Of a stretch of DNA of 64,000 bases, positions 1 to 8,530 are shown piece after piece (position 1 is the stretch's first letter; each line of letters starts with the position of its first letter). The notes below the pieces were generated by a model. It had not been told where the DNA came from, ran no database searches, and was given only the letters and a program-made list of their open reading frames with translations. A program made the position numbers and the translations under genes. Source of the stretch: Polynucleobacter sp. MWH-Aus1W21 (lineage in GTDB: Bacteria > Pseudomonadota > Gammaproteobacteria > Burkholderiales > Burkholderiaceae); NCBI RefSeq assembly GCF_018687275.1, contig NZ_CP061287.1, forward strand, positions 248,001 through 312,000, read 5' to 3'.

Positions 1-350
1 TGATCCGCTGGAAGTACGAGCATAGGAATGTCACCGCGTCCTGCATCATTAGCTGCCATGGCTGCAAAAAGAACTGCTGGAGCAGTATTGCGTCGAAGTG
101 GCTCAATGATTGTTAGGTTAGCCTCTTGTTGAGAGCTTTTTAGATCGGCTAAAACTTGGAATCCTAGACTTTCTGAAGTGACAACGCATAGCCAAGGGTT
201 TTCAGATTTAATTCGGCTTGCAGTTTCACTTAAAAGAGATTGCTGGCTAGAGACCGGCATAAAAACTTTAGGACGGTTTTCACGAGAAACAGGCCAAAGA
301 CGAGAGCCTGCGCCCCCACAAATAATTACCGTCGAAAAGTTTAATTTCAT
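1..350 (-). CDS. manC: Mannose-1-phosphate guanylyltransferase, N-terminal fragment (runs off left edge)
   Basis: Reading leftward from an ATG at 350, the frame stays open to the window edge and gives about 116 residues. The start carries the nucleotidyltransferase signature GGAGSRLWPVSR at residues 12-23, followed by RPKVF, as in GDP-mannose pyrophosphorylases of the ManC/CpsB type. The enzyme makes GDP-mannose from mannose-1-phosphate and GTP in the cytosol. The neighbours gmd and fcl on the same strand turn GDP-mannose into GDP-fucose, which supports the call. The C-terminal isomerase domain usual for the bifunctional form cannot be seen. A hairpin at 374-390 separates it from fcl. Confidence in the family is high; the full architecture is unknown. 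Confidence 0.85.
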   Translation of the reverse strand, partial: MKLNFSTVIICGGAGSRLWPVSRENRPKVFMPVSSQQSLLSETASRIKSENPWLCVVTSESLGFQVLADLKSSQQEANLTIIEPLRRNTAPAVLFAAMAANDAGRGDIPMLVLPAD

Positions 351-365
351 GCAGCAATTTTACCT

Positions 366-398
366 AAAATAAAGGGGGCAGCTTACCCCCTAAGGGGG
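366..398 (-). terminator. G/C5 hairpin with U-rich tail between fcl and manC
   Basis: On the minus strand a GGGGG arm (390-386) can pair with CCCCC (378-374) across a 7-base loop and is followed by TTTATTTT, the look of an intrinsic terminator after fcl. A second CCCCC arm (398-394) can instead pair with the same GGGGG through a 3-base loop. The two hairpins exclude each other. It may be a simple terminator or a partial attenuator before manC. Confidence 0.55.
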
Positions 399-414
399 TC
401 TTGGAGAGGTTGAT

Positions 415-1359
415 CTAACTATAAAGACTTGGGGCGATATGTTGCAAGAACCAACTATAGGCATCTTGAATTCCAGGGCGAAGTGCAATTTCCGCTTTCC
501 AGCCTAACTGATTGATTTTTTGAACATCCAATAGCTTTTGAGGTGTGCCGTCAGGTTTGGATGTATCAAATTGCAGTTGGCCCTTGAAGCCCACTACCGA
601 GACCACCTCCTGTGCAAGCTCTTTGATAGTTAGATCGGACCCGCAACCGATATTAACAAAAGGGCCGTCATAGTTTTGCTCCATGAGCATTATCGATGCT
701 CTAGCTAAATCGTCCACGTGCATAAATTCGCGGCGGGGGTTTCCGGATCCCCAAATAATTAATTGTGAATCATTGCGTATTTTTGCCTCATGAGCCTTCC
801 GAATAAGTGCGGGCAGAACATGAGAGTTGTTTAGATCATAATTATCGCCGGGCCCATAAAGATTAGTCGGCATCAAGCTGATAAATTGAGTCCCATACTG
901 TCTGTTATAGTTTTCACAAAGCTTGATACCGGCAATCTTTGCAAGCGCATATGGCTCGTTCGTTTGCTCAAGAGGGCCAGTCAGAAGATATTCCTCTTTA
1001 ATTGGCTGAGGGCAATTTCTTGGGTAAATGCAGCTCGATCCTAAGGAGGTCAACTGTTTGATCCCGGCTTGGTAGGCGCCGTGAATTAAGTTGCACTCAA
1101 TCATCAAGTTTTGATAAATAAAATCCGCCCGATAAATATTATTCGCTTGGATCCCGCCAACTTTGGCAGCGGCGATAAAAATATAATCCGGCTTCTCCAC
1201 ACTCAAAAATTCATTGACTGCCTCTTGATTGAGTAGGTCTAGTTCGTTGTGTGTACGCGTCAGTATATTTTGATACCCATTCGCGGCTAGAAGCCGTGTG
1301 ATCGCGCTCCCAACCATACCGCGATGACCGGCTACATATATTTTTGCTGCCTTATTCAT
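415..1359 (-). CDS. fcl: GDP-L-fucose synthase
   Basis: This 314-residue short-chain dehydrogenase converts GDP-4-keto-6-deoxymannose to GDP-L-fucose with NADPH (epimerisation at C3 and C5, then reduction at C4). The Rossmann motif GHRGMVG is at residues 11-17. The catalytic Ser108, Cys110, Tyr137 and Lys141 (SLGSSCIYP, NEPYALAK) sit where the E. coli enzyme has them, offset by one. Length is normal for the family. It overlaps the end of gmd by 8 bases, so the two are translationally coupled. It supplies the donor for the GT11 and GT10 fucosyltransferases 8-10 kb away. Confidence 0.96.
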   Translation of the reverse strand: MNKAAKIYVAGHRGMVGSAITRLLAANGYQNILTRTHNELDLLNQEAVNEFLSVEKPDYIFIAAAKVGGIQANNIYRADFIYQNLMIECNLIHGAYQAGIKQLTSLGSSCIYPRNCPQPIKEEYLLTGPLEQTNEPYALAKIAGIKLCENYNRQYGTQFISLMPTNLYGPGDNYDLNNSHVLPALIRKAHEAKIRNDSQLIIWGSGNPRREFMHVDDLARASIMLMEQNYDGPFVNIGCGSDLTIKELAQEVVSVVGFKGQLQFDTSKPDGTPQKLLDVQKINQLGWKAEIALRPGIQDAYSWFLQHIAPSLYS

Positions 1360-2443
1360 GTCTGCTTAAAGAGGTGTAGCCATGCTTCTTAACTAATTCG
1401 TCACGCTCCGCACCTTTTAAGTCTTCGCGTACCATTTCCTTCACAAGGTCTTCAAAAGACGTTGCAGGCGTCCACCCCAGTTTCTCCTTGGCCTTAGTAG
1501 CATCGCCAAGCAAGGTTTCTACTTCGGTTGGTCGGAAGTAGCGCGGATCAACAGAAACAATGCACTTGCCATGATCGTCATAACCTTTTTCGTTAACGCC
1601 CTCACCCTTCCAGGTGATTTTCATGCCAAGCTCTTCGGCTGCAAAGTCAATAAATTGACGAACGCTAAATTGCACGCCAGTAGCAATCACAAAATCTTCA
1701 GCTTGTTCCTGTTGCAACATTAACCATTGCATTTCTACGTAGTCACGGGCGTGACCCCAGTCGCGTTTTGCATCTAAATTGCCGAGGTATAAACATTCTT
1801 GGAGACCAAGCTTTATTCGGGCTAAGGCGCGAGTAATTTTTCTAGTTACAAATGTTTCGCCGCGGATAGGACTTTCGTGATTAAAAAGAATCCCATTGCA
1901 GGCATACATTCCATAGGCCTCACGATAGTTCACTGTAATCCAGTAAGCATATAGTTTTGCAACTGCGTAAGGGCTTCTTGGGTAAAAAGGGGTCGTTTCT
2001 TTTTGCGGAATTTCTTGTACTAAGCCGTAGAGCTCAGATGTAGATGCTTGGTAAAAGCGAGTTTTCTTCTCAAGCTTTAAAATGCGAATGGCTTCAAGAA
2101 TTCTCAGGGCACCAAGAGCATCGGAGTTGGCAGTATATTCAGGCTCTTCAAAAGAGACTGCCACATGGGACTGCGCTGCTAGGTTATAAATTTCATCTGG
2201 TTGTGTCTGCTGAATAATGCGAATTAAGCATGATGTATCTGTTAAATCGCCATGGTGAAGCGTAAGTTTTGAGCCTTCAATGTGAGGATCGTGGTAAAGA
2301 TGGTCAATCCTATCGGTGTTGAAAAGAGAGGATCGACGCTTAATGCCGTGAACTTCATAGCCTTTTTTAAGCAATAGTTCGGCTAAATAAGCCCCATCTT
2401 GGCCAGTAATGCCTGTAATAAGGGCAACTTTAGATTTTGACAT
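1352..2443 (-). CDS. gmd: GDP-mannose 4,6-dehydratase
   Basis: The 363-residue enzyme dehydrates GDP-D-mannose to GDP-4-keto-6-deoxy-D-mannose, the committed step to GDP-fucose and related sugars. The NADP-binding motif GITGQDGAYL is at residues 11-20. The catalytic residues Thr135, Glu137, Tyr159 and Lys163 are visible in STSELYG and SPYAVAK. The substrate loop NHESP is present; the next residue is Ile where many family members have Arg. It is first in the leftward set gmd-fcl, with a 159-base divergent spacer to the GT9 gene that contains a long inverted repeat. Confidence 0.97.
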   Translation of the reverse strand: MSKSKVALITGITGQDGAYLAELLLKKGYEVHGIKRRSSLFNTDRIDHLYHDPHIEGSKLTLHHGDLTDTSCLIRIIQQTQPDEIYNLAAQSHVAVSFEEPEYTANSDALGALRILEAIRILKLEKKTRFYQASTSELYGLVQEIPQKETTPFYPRSPYAVAKLYAYWITVNYREAYGMYACNGILFNHESPIRGETFVTRKITRALARIKLGLQECLYLGNLDAKRDWGHARDYVEMQWLMLQQEQAEDFVIATGVQFSVRQFIDFAAEELGMKITWKGEGVNEKGYDDHGKCIVSVDPRYFRPTEVETLLGDATKAKEKLGWTPATSFEDLVKEMVREDLKGAERDELVKKHGYTSLSRHE

Positions 2444-2517
2444 TGTGTTTTCTTTGTCTGGTTAATTAGCTGATTGGGTATTGTAAATCGTTTTAAATTA
2501 AAGACTTAAGCATCGTC

Positions 2518-2552
2518 CTCTGGCCCCCAAGAATTACAATTGGGGGCCAGAG
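2518..2552. repeat. 13-bp perfect inverted repeat in the gmd/GT9 divergent spacer
   Basis: The arms CTCTGGCCCCCAA (2518-2530) and TTGGGGGCCAGAG (2540-2552) pair without mismatch across a 9-base AT-rich loop. Neither side has a T-tract, so it does not look like an ordinary intrinsic terminator. It lies about 75 bases upstream of gmd and 50 bases upstream of the GT9 start. It could be a leader-RNA structure, an operator or a remnant of a palindromic repeat family; the sequence alone does not decide. Confidence 0.8.
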
Positions 2553-2602
2553 TAGCCTTAGGGCTGTATTACACAGTTTTGGATAAAGGTTGGGGTTAAA
2601 GC

Positions 2603-3748
2603 TTGGAATTGAAGGTTAAAGGTGAAAGAGGTGATGGCTTATTGCGCTGGCTAGATAGGTGGCTAGGCATCCCTTTGCTTGGTTTTTTAAGCATTTTTCG
2701 CCGAAAAAGAGTACAGCCGTTGGTTTTTAATTCCGTTGGAATATGTGCATTTGCTGCCATTGGAGATGGATTGTTAGCCTCCTCTCTGATAGTTGACCTT
2801 AGACGATCTCATCCCCGCTTAAAAATTATTGTTTTTGCTACCAAAGCAAATCTGCCTATATTTAGTTTGGTATCCGGTTTTGATGAGTTGGTGTTAGTGC
2901 CTATCACCTCTCCAATGGCAGCATTAAGGGAAATGAGAGCGCATCCAGTTGATGTCTTGATTGATACCTCCCAATGGTCGAGGATTGGTGCGATATTGAC
3001 CCTTTTAAGCGGCGCTGGTTTTACTATAGGCTTTAAGACTAGCGGTCAAAATAGACACTTTTCTTATGATTTTTCAGTAAAACATTCATCCAATATTCAC
3101 GAATTGCAAAATTTCTGGGCTTTGTTGGGGCCTCTTGGAATATCAGCGGGCTCATTACCTTCGGTGAACTTGTCTGCCATTTCTTCTAATGATTGCCTAA
3201 ATATTAAGCAGCCTTATCTTGTTTTTCATCCTTGGGCCAGCGGCAGCCATTATGAGTTAAGAGAGTGGCCTTTTTCATCCTGGGTAGAGCTTGCACAGCG
3301 AGCGATGCGTTCGGGGTATGGTGTAGTGATTAGCGGTGGCCCCAGTGATATTGTGCGCGCAGGAGCTCTGGTTGAGGGAATTGAAGCAGCCGGTTCAAGA
3401 CCTTTAGTGAATTTAGCCGGTAAGTCTGATTTACGCACTACTGCAGCTTATTTGCGCGGAGCGGCGGGGGTTGTTTCAGTCAATACTGGAATAATGCATC
3501 TCGCAGCATTATTGGATATGCCATTAGTGGCTTTGCATGGCCCAACCAACCCAAGTCGTTGGGGTCCCATCTATCCAGGCGGCGTAAATGAGCAAAATAC
3601 GGTTGTTTTAGGTCCCGGCTTAAAAGAAGGGGGCTCTTATTTGAATTTAGGTTTTGAGCACCCAGCGAATCCAACTTATTTAATGGATCGCATTACCGTA
3701 GATGCGGTTGTAGTAGCTTTGCGTAAACTTTCCATAAACATTGCTTAG
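2603..3748 (+). CDS. Glycosyltransferase family 9 (heptosyltransferase-like)
   Basis: This 381-residue protein resembles the ADP-heptose:LPS heptosyltransferase family. The N-terminal part has AIGDGLLASS followed by a LRRSHP segment. The C-terminal half has the donor-site motif NTGIMHLAAL and then ALHGPTNPSRWGP, typical of GT9. It would add a heptose or related sugar to an LPS core or surface glycan at the inner membrane. The start is a TTG with GGGG about 7 bases upstream; no ATG occurs early in the frame. It is transcribed away from gmd, with the sugar-phosphate transferase gene 17 bases downstream. The acceptor and exact sugar cannot be read from sequence. Confidence 0.85.
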   Translation: MELKVKGERGDGLLRWLDRWLGIPLLGFLSIFRRKRVQPLVFNSVGICAFAAIGDGLLASSLIVDLRRSHPRLKIIVFATKANLPIFSLVSGFDELVLVPITSPMAALREMRAHPVDVLIDTSQWSRIGAILTLLSGAGFTIGFKTSGQNRHFSYDFSVKHSSNIHELQNFWALLGPLGISAGSLPSVNLSAISSNDCLNIKQPYLVFHPWASGSHYELREWPFSSWVELAQRAMRSGYGVVISGGPSDIVRAGALVEGIEAAGSRPLVNLAGKSDLRTTAAYLRGAAGVVSVNTGIMHLAALLDMPLVALHGPTNPSRWGPIYPGGVNEQNTVVLGPGLKEGGSYLNLGFEHPANPTYLMDRITVDAVVVALRKLSINIA

Positions 3749-3765
3749 TACTGCAAAATACACCA

Positions 3766-5097
3766 ATGGCTGCTTCACTCATTATTAATTCTTATCTAAT
3801 TCGCATTTTTGACTTTATTGCTATCAATCTAGTCGGACTACTTACGTTTTTTGCTATTCAAGTTTTTAAAGATGCCGACTTAGATTTGCAGCGATATGCA
3901 TCTTTAGTTTTTTTAGCTAGCTTGGCCTATTTGTTTTTGACAAATAGAGCTTATCGCTCTTGGCGAGGCGGCAATTTAATGGCGCTTTTTGGTCGGGTGG
4001 CAAGCGGAGTTTTGAAGACCTGGATTTTAATTTTGATTTGGTTGGTCTTTAGTAAATCCACGGAAATGTATTCACGGTTATGGTTGGGATCATGGGCCAT
4101 TGCTAGCCTCTTAGTCTTATGCGGCAGTAGATTATTTAGTTATCTATTAATCAGTCGGTATCGCAGTAAAGGAACTAATTTAAGGCATATCGCTATAGTT
4201 GGCTCTGGTAACTCCGCCGATGAAATCGTAAATCGAATTAATCAATCACCATGGTCGGGCTATCGTATTCAGAGGCATTTAAAAGATTTGAATAAAGAGG
4301 GGTTGAACGAACTGTCAAAGCAACCTCTAAATGAAATTTGGTTGGCCCTGCCAATGGGTGATGGAGCGCAAATGCGAATGGTAATGGAGCAACTCCAAAC
4401 GAGCACTGCTAGCATTCGATTTGTGCCCGATTGGTTTTCCTTCCGACTGATTAATCATGGGGTGAGTGAAGTTTTGGGCGTCCAAATGATTGATCTTTAC
4501 GGCACTCCAATGACGGGAATGAATCTATTCCTTAAGTCTATGGAAGATTTTTTCTTATCTATTTTGATATTGATTCTGATTAGCCCCTTAATGCTGTTGC
4601 TAGCTATTGGCGTTAAGCTTAACTCACCAGGACCGGTTTTTTATCGTCAAGAGCGGGTCGGTTGGAATGGTGAGGTTTTTGAGATATATAAATTTAGGAC
4701 AATGCCTGTAGATCTGGAGAGGGGTGAGATTGTATGGGGTGGGTCTGCAGACAAGTCTGTTACAAAATTTTCTAAATGGTTGCGCTCAACCAGTTTGGAT
4801 GAGTTGCCTCAATTTATTAATGTTCTCCAGGGAAAAATGTCTATTGTTGGGCCGAGACCTGAGCGACCATTGTTTGTGGAGCAATTTAAAAATAAGATTC
4901 CAGGCTATATGAAAAAGCACTTGGTTAAGGCAGGTATTACTGGTTGGGCACAAATTCATGGTTGGCGCGGAGATACTGACCTAAATGCTCGAATTGAGCA
5001 TGATTTGTATTACATTGAAAACTGGTCCATATGGTTGGATTTGAAGATCATTTTTCTTACTATTTTTCGCGGTTTTGTGAATAAAAACGCCTATTAA
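3766..5097 (+). CDS. Undecaprenyl-phosphate sugar phosphotransferase (WcaJ/WbaP type)
   Basis: This 443-residue polyprenyl glycosylphosphotransferase starts a glycan by moving a hexose-1-phosphate to undecaprenyl phosphate. Residues about 1-125 hold several hydrophobic segments, 130-240 a nucleotide-binding-like domain, and from about 255 a reentrant helix followed by the bacterial sugar transferase domain. In that domain FYRQERVG, FRTMP, the catalytic Asp-Glu pair in TSLDELPQ, VGPRPERP and GITGWAQI are all visible. It is the only initiating transferase seen in the window, so it probably primes the fucosylated glycan. It converges on the O-antigen ligase gene with only 11 bases between. Confidence 0.92.
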   Translation: MAASLIINSYLIRIFDFIAINLVGLLTFFAIQVFKDADLDLQRYASLVFLASLAYLFLTNRAYRSWRGGNLMALFGRVASGVLKTWILILIWLVFSKSTEMYSRLWLGSWAIASLLVLCGSRLFSYLLISRYRSKGTNLRHIAIVGSGNSADEIVNRINQSPWSGYRIQRHLKDLNKEGLNELSKQPLNEIWLALPMGDGAQMRMVMEQLQTSTASIRFVPDWFSFRLINHGVSEVLGVQMIDLYGTPMTGMNLFLKSMEDFFLSILILILISPLMLLLAIGVKLNSPGPVFYRQERVGWNGEVFEIYKFRTMPVDLERGEIVWGGSADKSVTKFSKWLRSTSLDELPQFINVLQGKMSIVGPRPERPLFVEQFKNKIPGYMKKHLVKAGITGWAQIHGWRGDTDLNARIEHDLYYIENWSIWLDLKIIFLTIFRGFVNKNAY

Positions 5098-5108
5098 TCG
5101 AGATTTTT

Positions 5109-6482
5109 TTACTCGAATTTTTCGGGTGATTTCGCAAGTAGCATTGTGTTCAGCAACCCAATGCAAAAAAATAAAATTTCAATTGCATGTTTGCTGCTTA
5201 CTTCTGCCACTGTAAATGTAATAAGCAATCCCATTGTTACCCAAATAGCAATTAGACGATTGGGGGATAGAGATCTTGTGGCTAACCTGAGAATGGATAT
5301 TAAGGCGCCCAAAGTAAAAATTAAACCGGGCAACCCAAAGGCTAATCCATAGTCAATCCAGGCGCTATGGGAGGATTGAATGACCGATTCAGGGTAGGTT
5401 TGACGTATTACCCTGCCAAGAGAGTGCTCTAGAAGACCATAACCCAGAGGGTTTTGTGAGATGGATTCAATTCCTGCGGTTGCCCAAGCTGCACGCTCAT
5501 AATTATTCGGATAAACCATCTCGCCCGAACTTAATTTGGGATAGCCATATTTTTTAATATCTTGCCAGTTGGGCACATCTTTGATTTGTACGGCCAAACT
5601 GATGTCGTCGACGAAATGAATCCATCCGCGATTAATGCTTAAGTGCTGCTGTATGAAAAAGATGATTAATAGGAGCGGGATAACAGTTATAAAAACTGCT
5701 TTTGTATTGAATTTGCGAGCATCAAACTGATGCTTTAGGGCAATCGCTCCTATATAGAGAAACCAAGCGCCTATTAGGATAAGGGCAACACCAATACCAT
5801 TTCGGGTATCGATGACAGTAGTAAAACAGAATAAGATTGCTATTACCCCTGCCAACCAATATAAATATGTTGTAACGTGGAGTTTTATATGATTTTGTGT
5901 CAATGTGTAAGCAGAACTACCGCAGATTGCTGCTATAAAGATATTCCCCATTAATACAGTATTAATTTTGTTGCCAAAAGGACTTGAAAAATAATAGTCC
6001 GGCATAAAAAATAGTCCTGAATCTATATGCGCGCCAATATAGTCAAAAAGCAAATAGAGAAAGCTGCTAAAAATCCCTAGCCATAAAAATTTGCTTCGGT
6101 TTAAGGTGGCGCCCACGATAAGTCCGGTAACGCCTCCAATAAAACAAGCCTGCACTACTCGTAACCATGTACTTCTGAGTTCTTGGATTTGAAGGGCTTC
6201 ATCTTGGCTGAAGAAAAGAAAGTGTAGAAGTACCCAAATAAACATGCATGCAGATAAGATCAATGGGGTGAATTGGCTGAATGTGGGCCGATTTGGGATT
6301 AATTGAGTCAGCCTTCTATTGTTTTTGAGAATCAGCAGGCCGATTACAACTCCTGAAATCAGGAGAATATTGCGAAGCGCAATGGTATTTTTGATCGACC
6401 AAATTGCCAATAAGACGCTGCTAATGAAAATCATCACCACGCTCAAGGCTGAAAAAAATCGATTTGACTCAAAGGGTTTCAT
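5109..6482 (-). CDS. O-antigen ligase / Wzy-type polymerase family membrane protein
   Basis: This 457-residue integral membrane protein has roughly ten to twelve hydrophobic segments, with a large periplasmic loop at about residues 270-370. The loop holds NRGWIHF, ERAAWATAG and, just before the next membrane segment, SSHSAWIDYGLAFGLPG. This layout is that of the Wzy_C / O-antigen ligase family, in which a histidine in that loop is important. It would either attach finished O-chains from undecaprenyl diphosphate to lipid A-core or polymerise repeat units. Sequence alone does not separate ligase from polymerase; ligase is favoured because an ABC O-antigen exporter also lies in this window. Confidence 0.85.
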   Translation of the reverse strand: MKPFESNRFFSALSVVMIFISSVLLAIWSIKNTIALRNILLISGVVIGLLILKNNRRLTQLIPNRPTFSQFTPLILSACMFIWVLLHFLFFSQDEALQIQELRSTWLRVVQACFIGGVTGLIVGATLNRSKFLWLGIFSSFLYLLFDYIGAHIDSGLFFMPDYYFSSPFGNKINTVLMGNIFIAAICGSSAYTLTQNHIKLHVTTYLYWLAGVIAILFCFTTVIDTRNGIGVALILIGAWFLYIGAIALKHQFDARKFNTKAVFITVIPLLLIIFFIQQHLSINRGWIHFVDDISLAVQIKDVPNWQDIKKYGYPKLSSGEMVYPNNYERAAWATAGIESISQNPLGYGLLEHSLGRVIRQTYPESVIQSSHSAWIDYGLAFGLPGLIFTLGALISILRLATRSLSPNRLIAIWVTMGLLITFTVAEVSSKHAIEILFFCIGLLNTMLLAKSPEKFE

Positions 6483-6614
6483 ATAATCGAATAATAACGG
6501 CTAAATTGCGTAAATTAGGCTCATAAAGTGGTATTCACTAAGAGTCTAATAAGGCAGATGGGCTTCAAATCTTGCTAGATTAGTCAAATGGCTTAATTCA
6601 GTGGAAAAATTGCA

Positions 6615-7625
6615 ATGATTCTTTTAACGGGTGCAACTGGCTATATCGGCTCACATACATGGCTTGAGTTGCTATTGGCCGGCCATCAGGTTGTAGGCAT
6701 TGATAACTTTGTCAATTCTAGCCCAGTGGTCCTCAAAAGATTAGAGGCTCTTTCTGGAAAAAAATTGAATTTTATTCAGGGTGATGTTTGCGACCCCATT
6801 GTTTTAGAGGCGCTCTTTAAAAAGCATGCAATTAAGGGCGTAATACATTTTGCTGCATTAAAAGCGGTTGGAGAGTCTTCTGCAAAACCAATTCTTTACT
6901 ATGAAAATAATATAGGTGGATTGATTAACTTGCTTCAAATAATGCAGGAAAACGATTGTCGAAATTTTGTATTTAGTTCATCTGCATGCGTATATGGTGA
7001 TCCAGAAAAAAGTCCAGTAAAAGAAGATTCAGATTTAAAACCTGAAAATCCTTATGGTCAAACTAAGCTCATGGGTGAGCAGATCTTACGTGATTTGGAG
7101 GCATCTGATCCCAGATGGAGGGTGGCTTACTTGCGATACTTCAATCCAATTGGCGCCCATGAGTCAGGCTTAATAGGCGAAGACCCAATGGGGGTTCCTA
7201 ATAATCTCGCACCCTTGGTTAGTCGTGTAGCTGCCGGAAGAATGGATGAACTCAATATATACGGCGATGATTGGGATACTCCTGACGGAACGGGTGTGCG
7301 TGATTACATTCATGTTGTTGATCTTGCGAATGGGCATGTCAAGGCTATTGAATATATTTTTTCTGGTAAGCCATCACTAACTGTAAATCTTGGGACAGGA
7401 GTAGGTTATAGCGTTATGGATGTGGTTCGCGCCTATGAGGATGTAGTGGGGCAGCCAATTCGATGCAAGGTCATTGATCGACGCCCTGGTGATGTAGCTC
7501 TTTACTTTGCCGATCCCTCGCGTGCGGAGGCTTTATTGGGCTGGAAAGCCGTTCGTTCTTTGAAGCAGATGTGCGCTGATGGTTGGCGCTGGCAATCACA
7601 AAACCCATTAGGGTATAAATCTTAA
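6615..7625 (+). CDS. galE: UDP-glucose 4-epimerase
   Basis: This 336-residue enzyme interconverts UDP-glucose and UDP-galactose (possibly also the N-acetyl forms). GATGYIG at residues 6-12 binds NAD. The catalytic Ser-Tyr-Lys set is visible as SSSACVYGD (about 121-129), Tyr147 and Lys151 in NPYGQTK. YLRYFNPIGAH and GTGVRDYIHV are also typical of GalE. It is upstream of and overlaps by one base (TAATG) the next gene, forming the operon galE-GT-GT2, so it probably supplies UDP-galactose to these transferases. Confidence 0.96.
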   Translation: MILLTGATGYIGSHTWLELLLAGHQVVGIDNFVNSSPVVLKRLEALSGKKLNFIQGDVCDPIVLEALFKKHAIKGVIHFAALKAVGESSAKPILYYENNIGGLINLLQIMQENDCRNFVFSSSACVYGDPEKSPVKEDSDLKPENPYGQTKLMGEQILRDLEASDPRWRVAYLRYFNPIGAHESGLIGEDPMGVPNNLAPLVSRVAAGRMDELNIYGDDWDTPDGTGVRDYIHVVDLANGHVKAIEYIFSGKPSLTVNLGTGVGYSVMDVVRAYEDVVGQPIRCKVIDRRPGDVALYFADPSRAEALLGWKAVRSLKQMCADGWRWQSQNPLGYKS

Positions 7626-8530
7626 TGTCGAGTAATTTTGTTCTCTACTGTAAGTCATATCGTAAAGATTTTTTGCGACTTAAGCGTTTGCTCCAGTCAT
7701 TGCAGCAGCACAATGTAGAGGCTATTCCATTTTATATATCTACGCCAGAAGCAGATCACCAACAATTGCTTGAACTATTTGGTGATGATGCTAGTTTTAA
7801 GTGGGTGTCTGACGAATCAATCATTAAGGCCAACTCTCGGGTGCCGGAGGGCATTCAACATTCAAAATCAGGGGGCATTAGTCAAGCTGTCATTAAGTCA
7901 GAATTTTGGCGTCTTGGCATAGCTCAAAATTACTTATGCATTGACTCCGACTGTGTATTTATCAGTGATTTTGTAGAGTCTGATTTTTTAGCCCCTGATG
8001 GTGATCCATATACCGTTTTACATCAAAATAAAGAGTTTTTTCAGTTAGCAATAAATTGCGGTCATATGCGCGTAGAGCGTGAATTAAGACTGGAGGCTGA
8101 GGCTGTAAAGACTTTATTTGGTAGAGTTGGACCAAACTATTATTGCGCGCCAGCTCCATTTATCTGGTCAGCTAAAGTTTGGCAGTCTTTAGATCAGCAA
8201 TATTTGCAACCACGGGGGATGACACTATGGGATTTGGTTACCCCTGCTCAACCCGAAACACTTTTGTATGGTGAGTCTTTATTGGCATTTCAGGCTATTC
8301 CAATAAGAATGATTGAGCCATTGTTCAGGGTCTATCACTATGATTGGCAATATTATTTATCTCTACGTGTAGGGGAAACCAAGGAAAAGCTTACGCAAAA
8401 TTTTATGGGCGTTATTTACCAATCTGCATGGCAATCAGAGTTTGATTTTGGAGCCCCCACCAAATCTTTTTCATCAAGAATTTTGCGAAGATTGAAGCGT
8501 TTTTTGCGTTACCTGCGCAGCTACTACTAA
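7625..8530 (+). CDS. Putative glycosyltransferase (DUF6492-like)
   Basis: The 301-residue protein has no signal peptide. It opens with FVLYCKSYRKDF and contains IDSDCVFI at about residue 105, an Asp-x-Asp element like those that bind metal and nucleotide sugar in GT-A enzymes. It resembles the DUF6492 family of uncharacterised sugar-cluster proteins. A basic C terminus (LRRLKRFLRYLR) may bind the membrane. It overlaps galE and the next GT2 gene by one base each, so the three are co-translated. The donor and acceptor are unknown, and the family call is from memory of the motif pattern. Confidence 0.7.
   Translation: MSSNFVLYCKSYRKDFLRLKRLLQSLQQHNVEAIPFYISTPEADHQQLLELFGDDASFKWVSDESIIKANSRVPEGIQHSKSGGISQAVIKSEFWRLGIAQNYLCIDSDCVFISDFVESDFLAPDGDPYTVLHQNKEFFQLAINCGHMRVERELRLEAEAVKTLFGRVGPNYYCAPAPFIWSAKVWQSLDQQYLQPRGMTLWDLVTPAQPETLLYGESLLAFQAIPIRMIEPLFRVYHYDWQYYLSLRVGETKEKLTQNFMGVIYQSAWQSEFDFGAPTKSFSSRILRRLKRFLRYLRSYY

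Noticed and set aside
5098..5116. Short TCGAG/CTCGA stem as terminator between the convergent sugar transferase and ligase genes
   Set aside because: Only 5 pairs with a 9-base T-rich loop; too weak to call.
6483..6614. ops/JUMPstart element upstream of the glycan operon
   Set aside because: The GGCGGTAG core was not found here or in the other glycan spacers.
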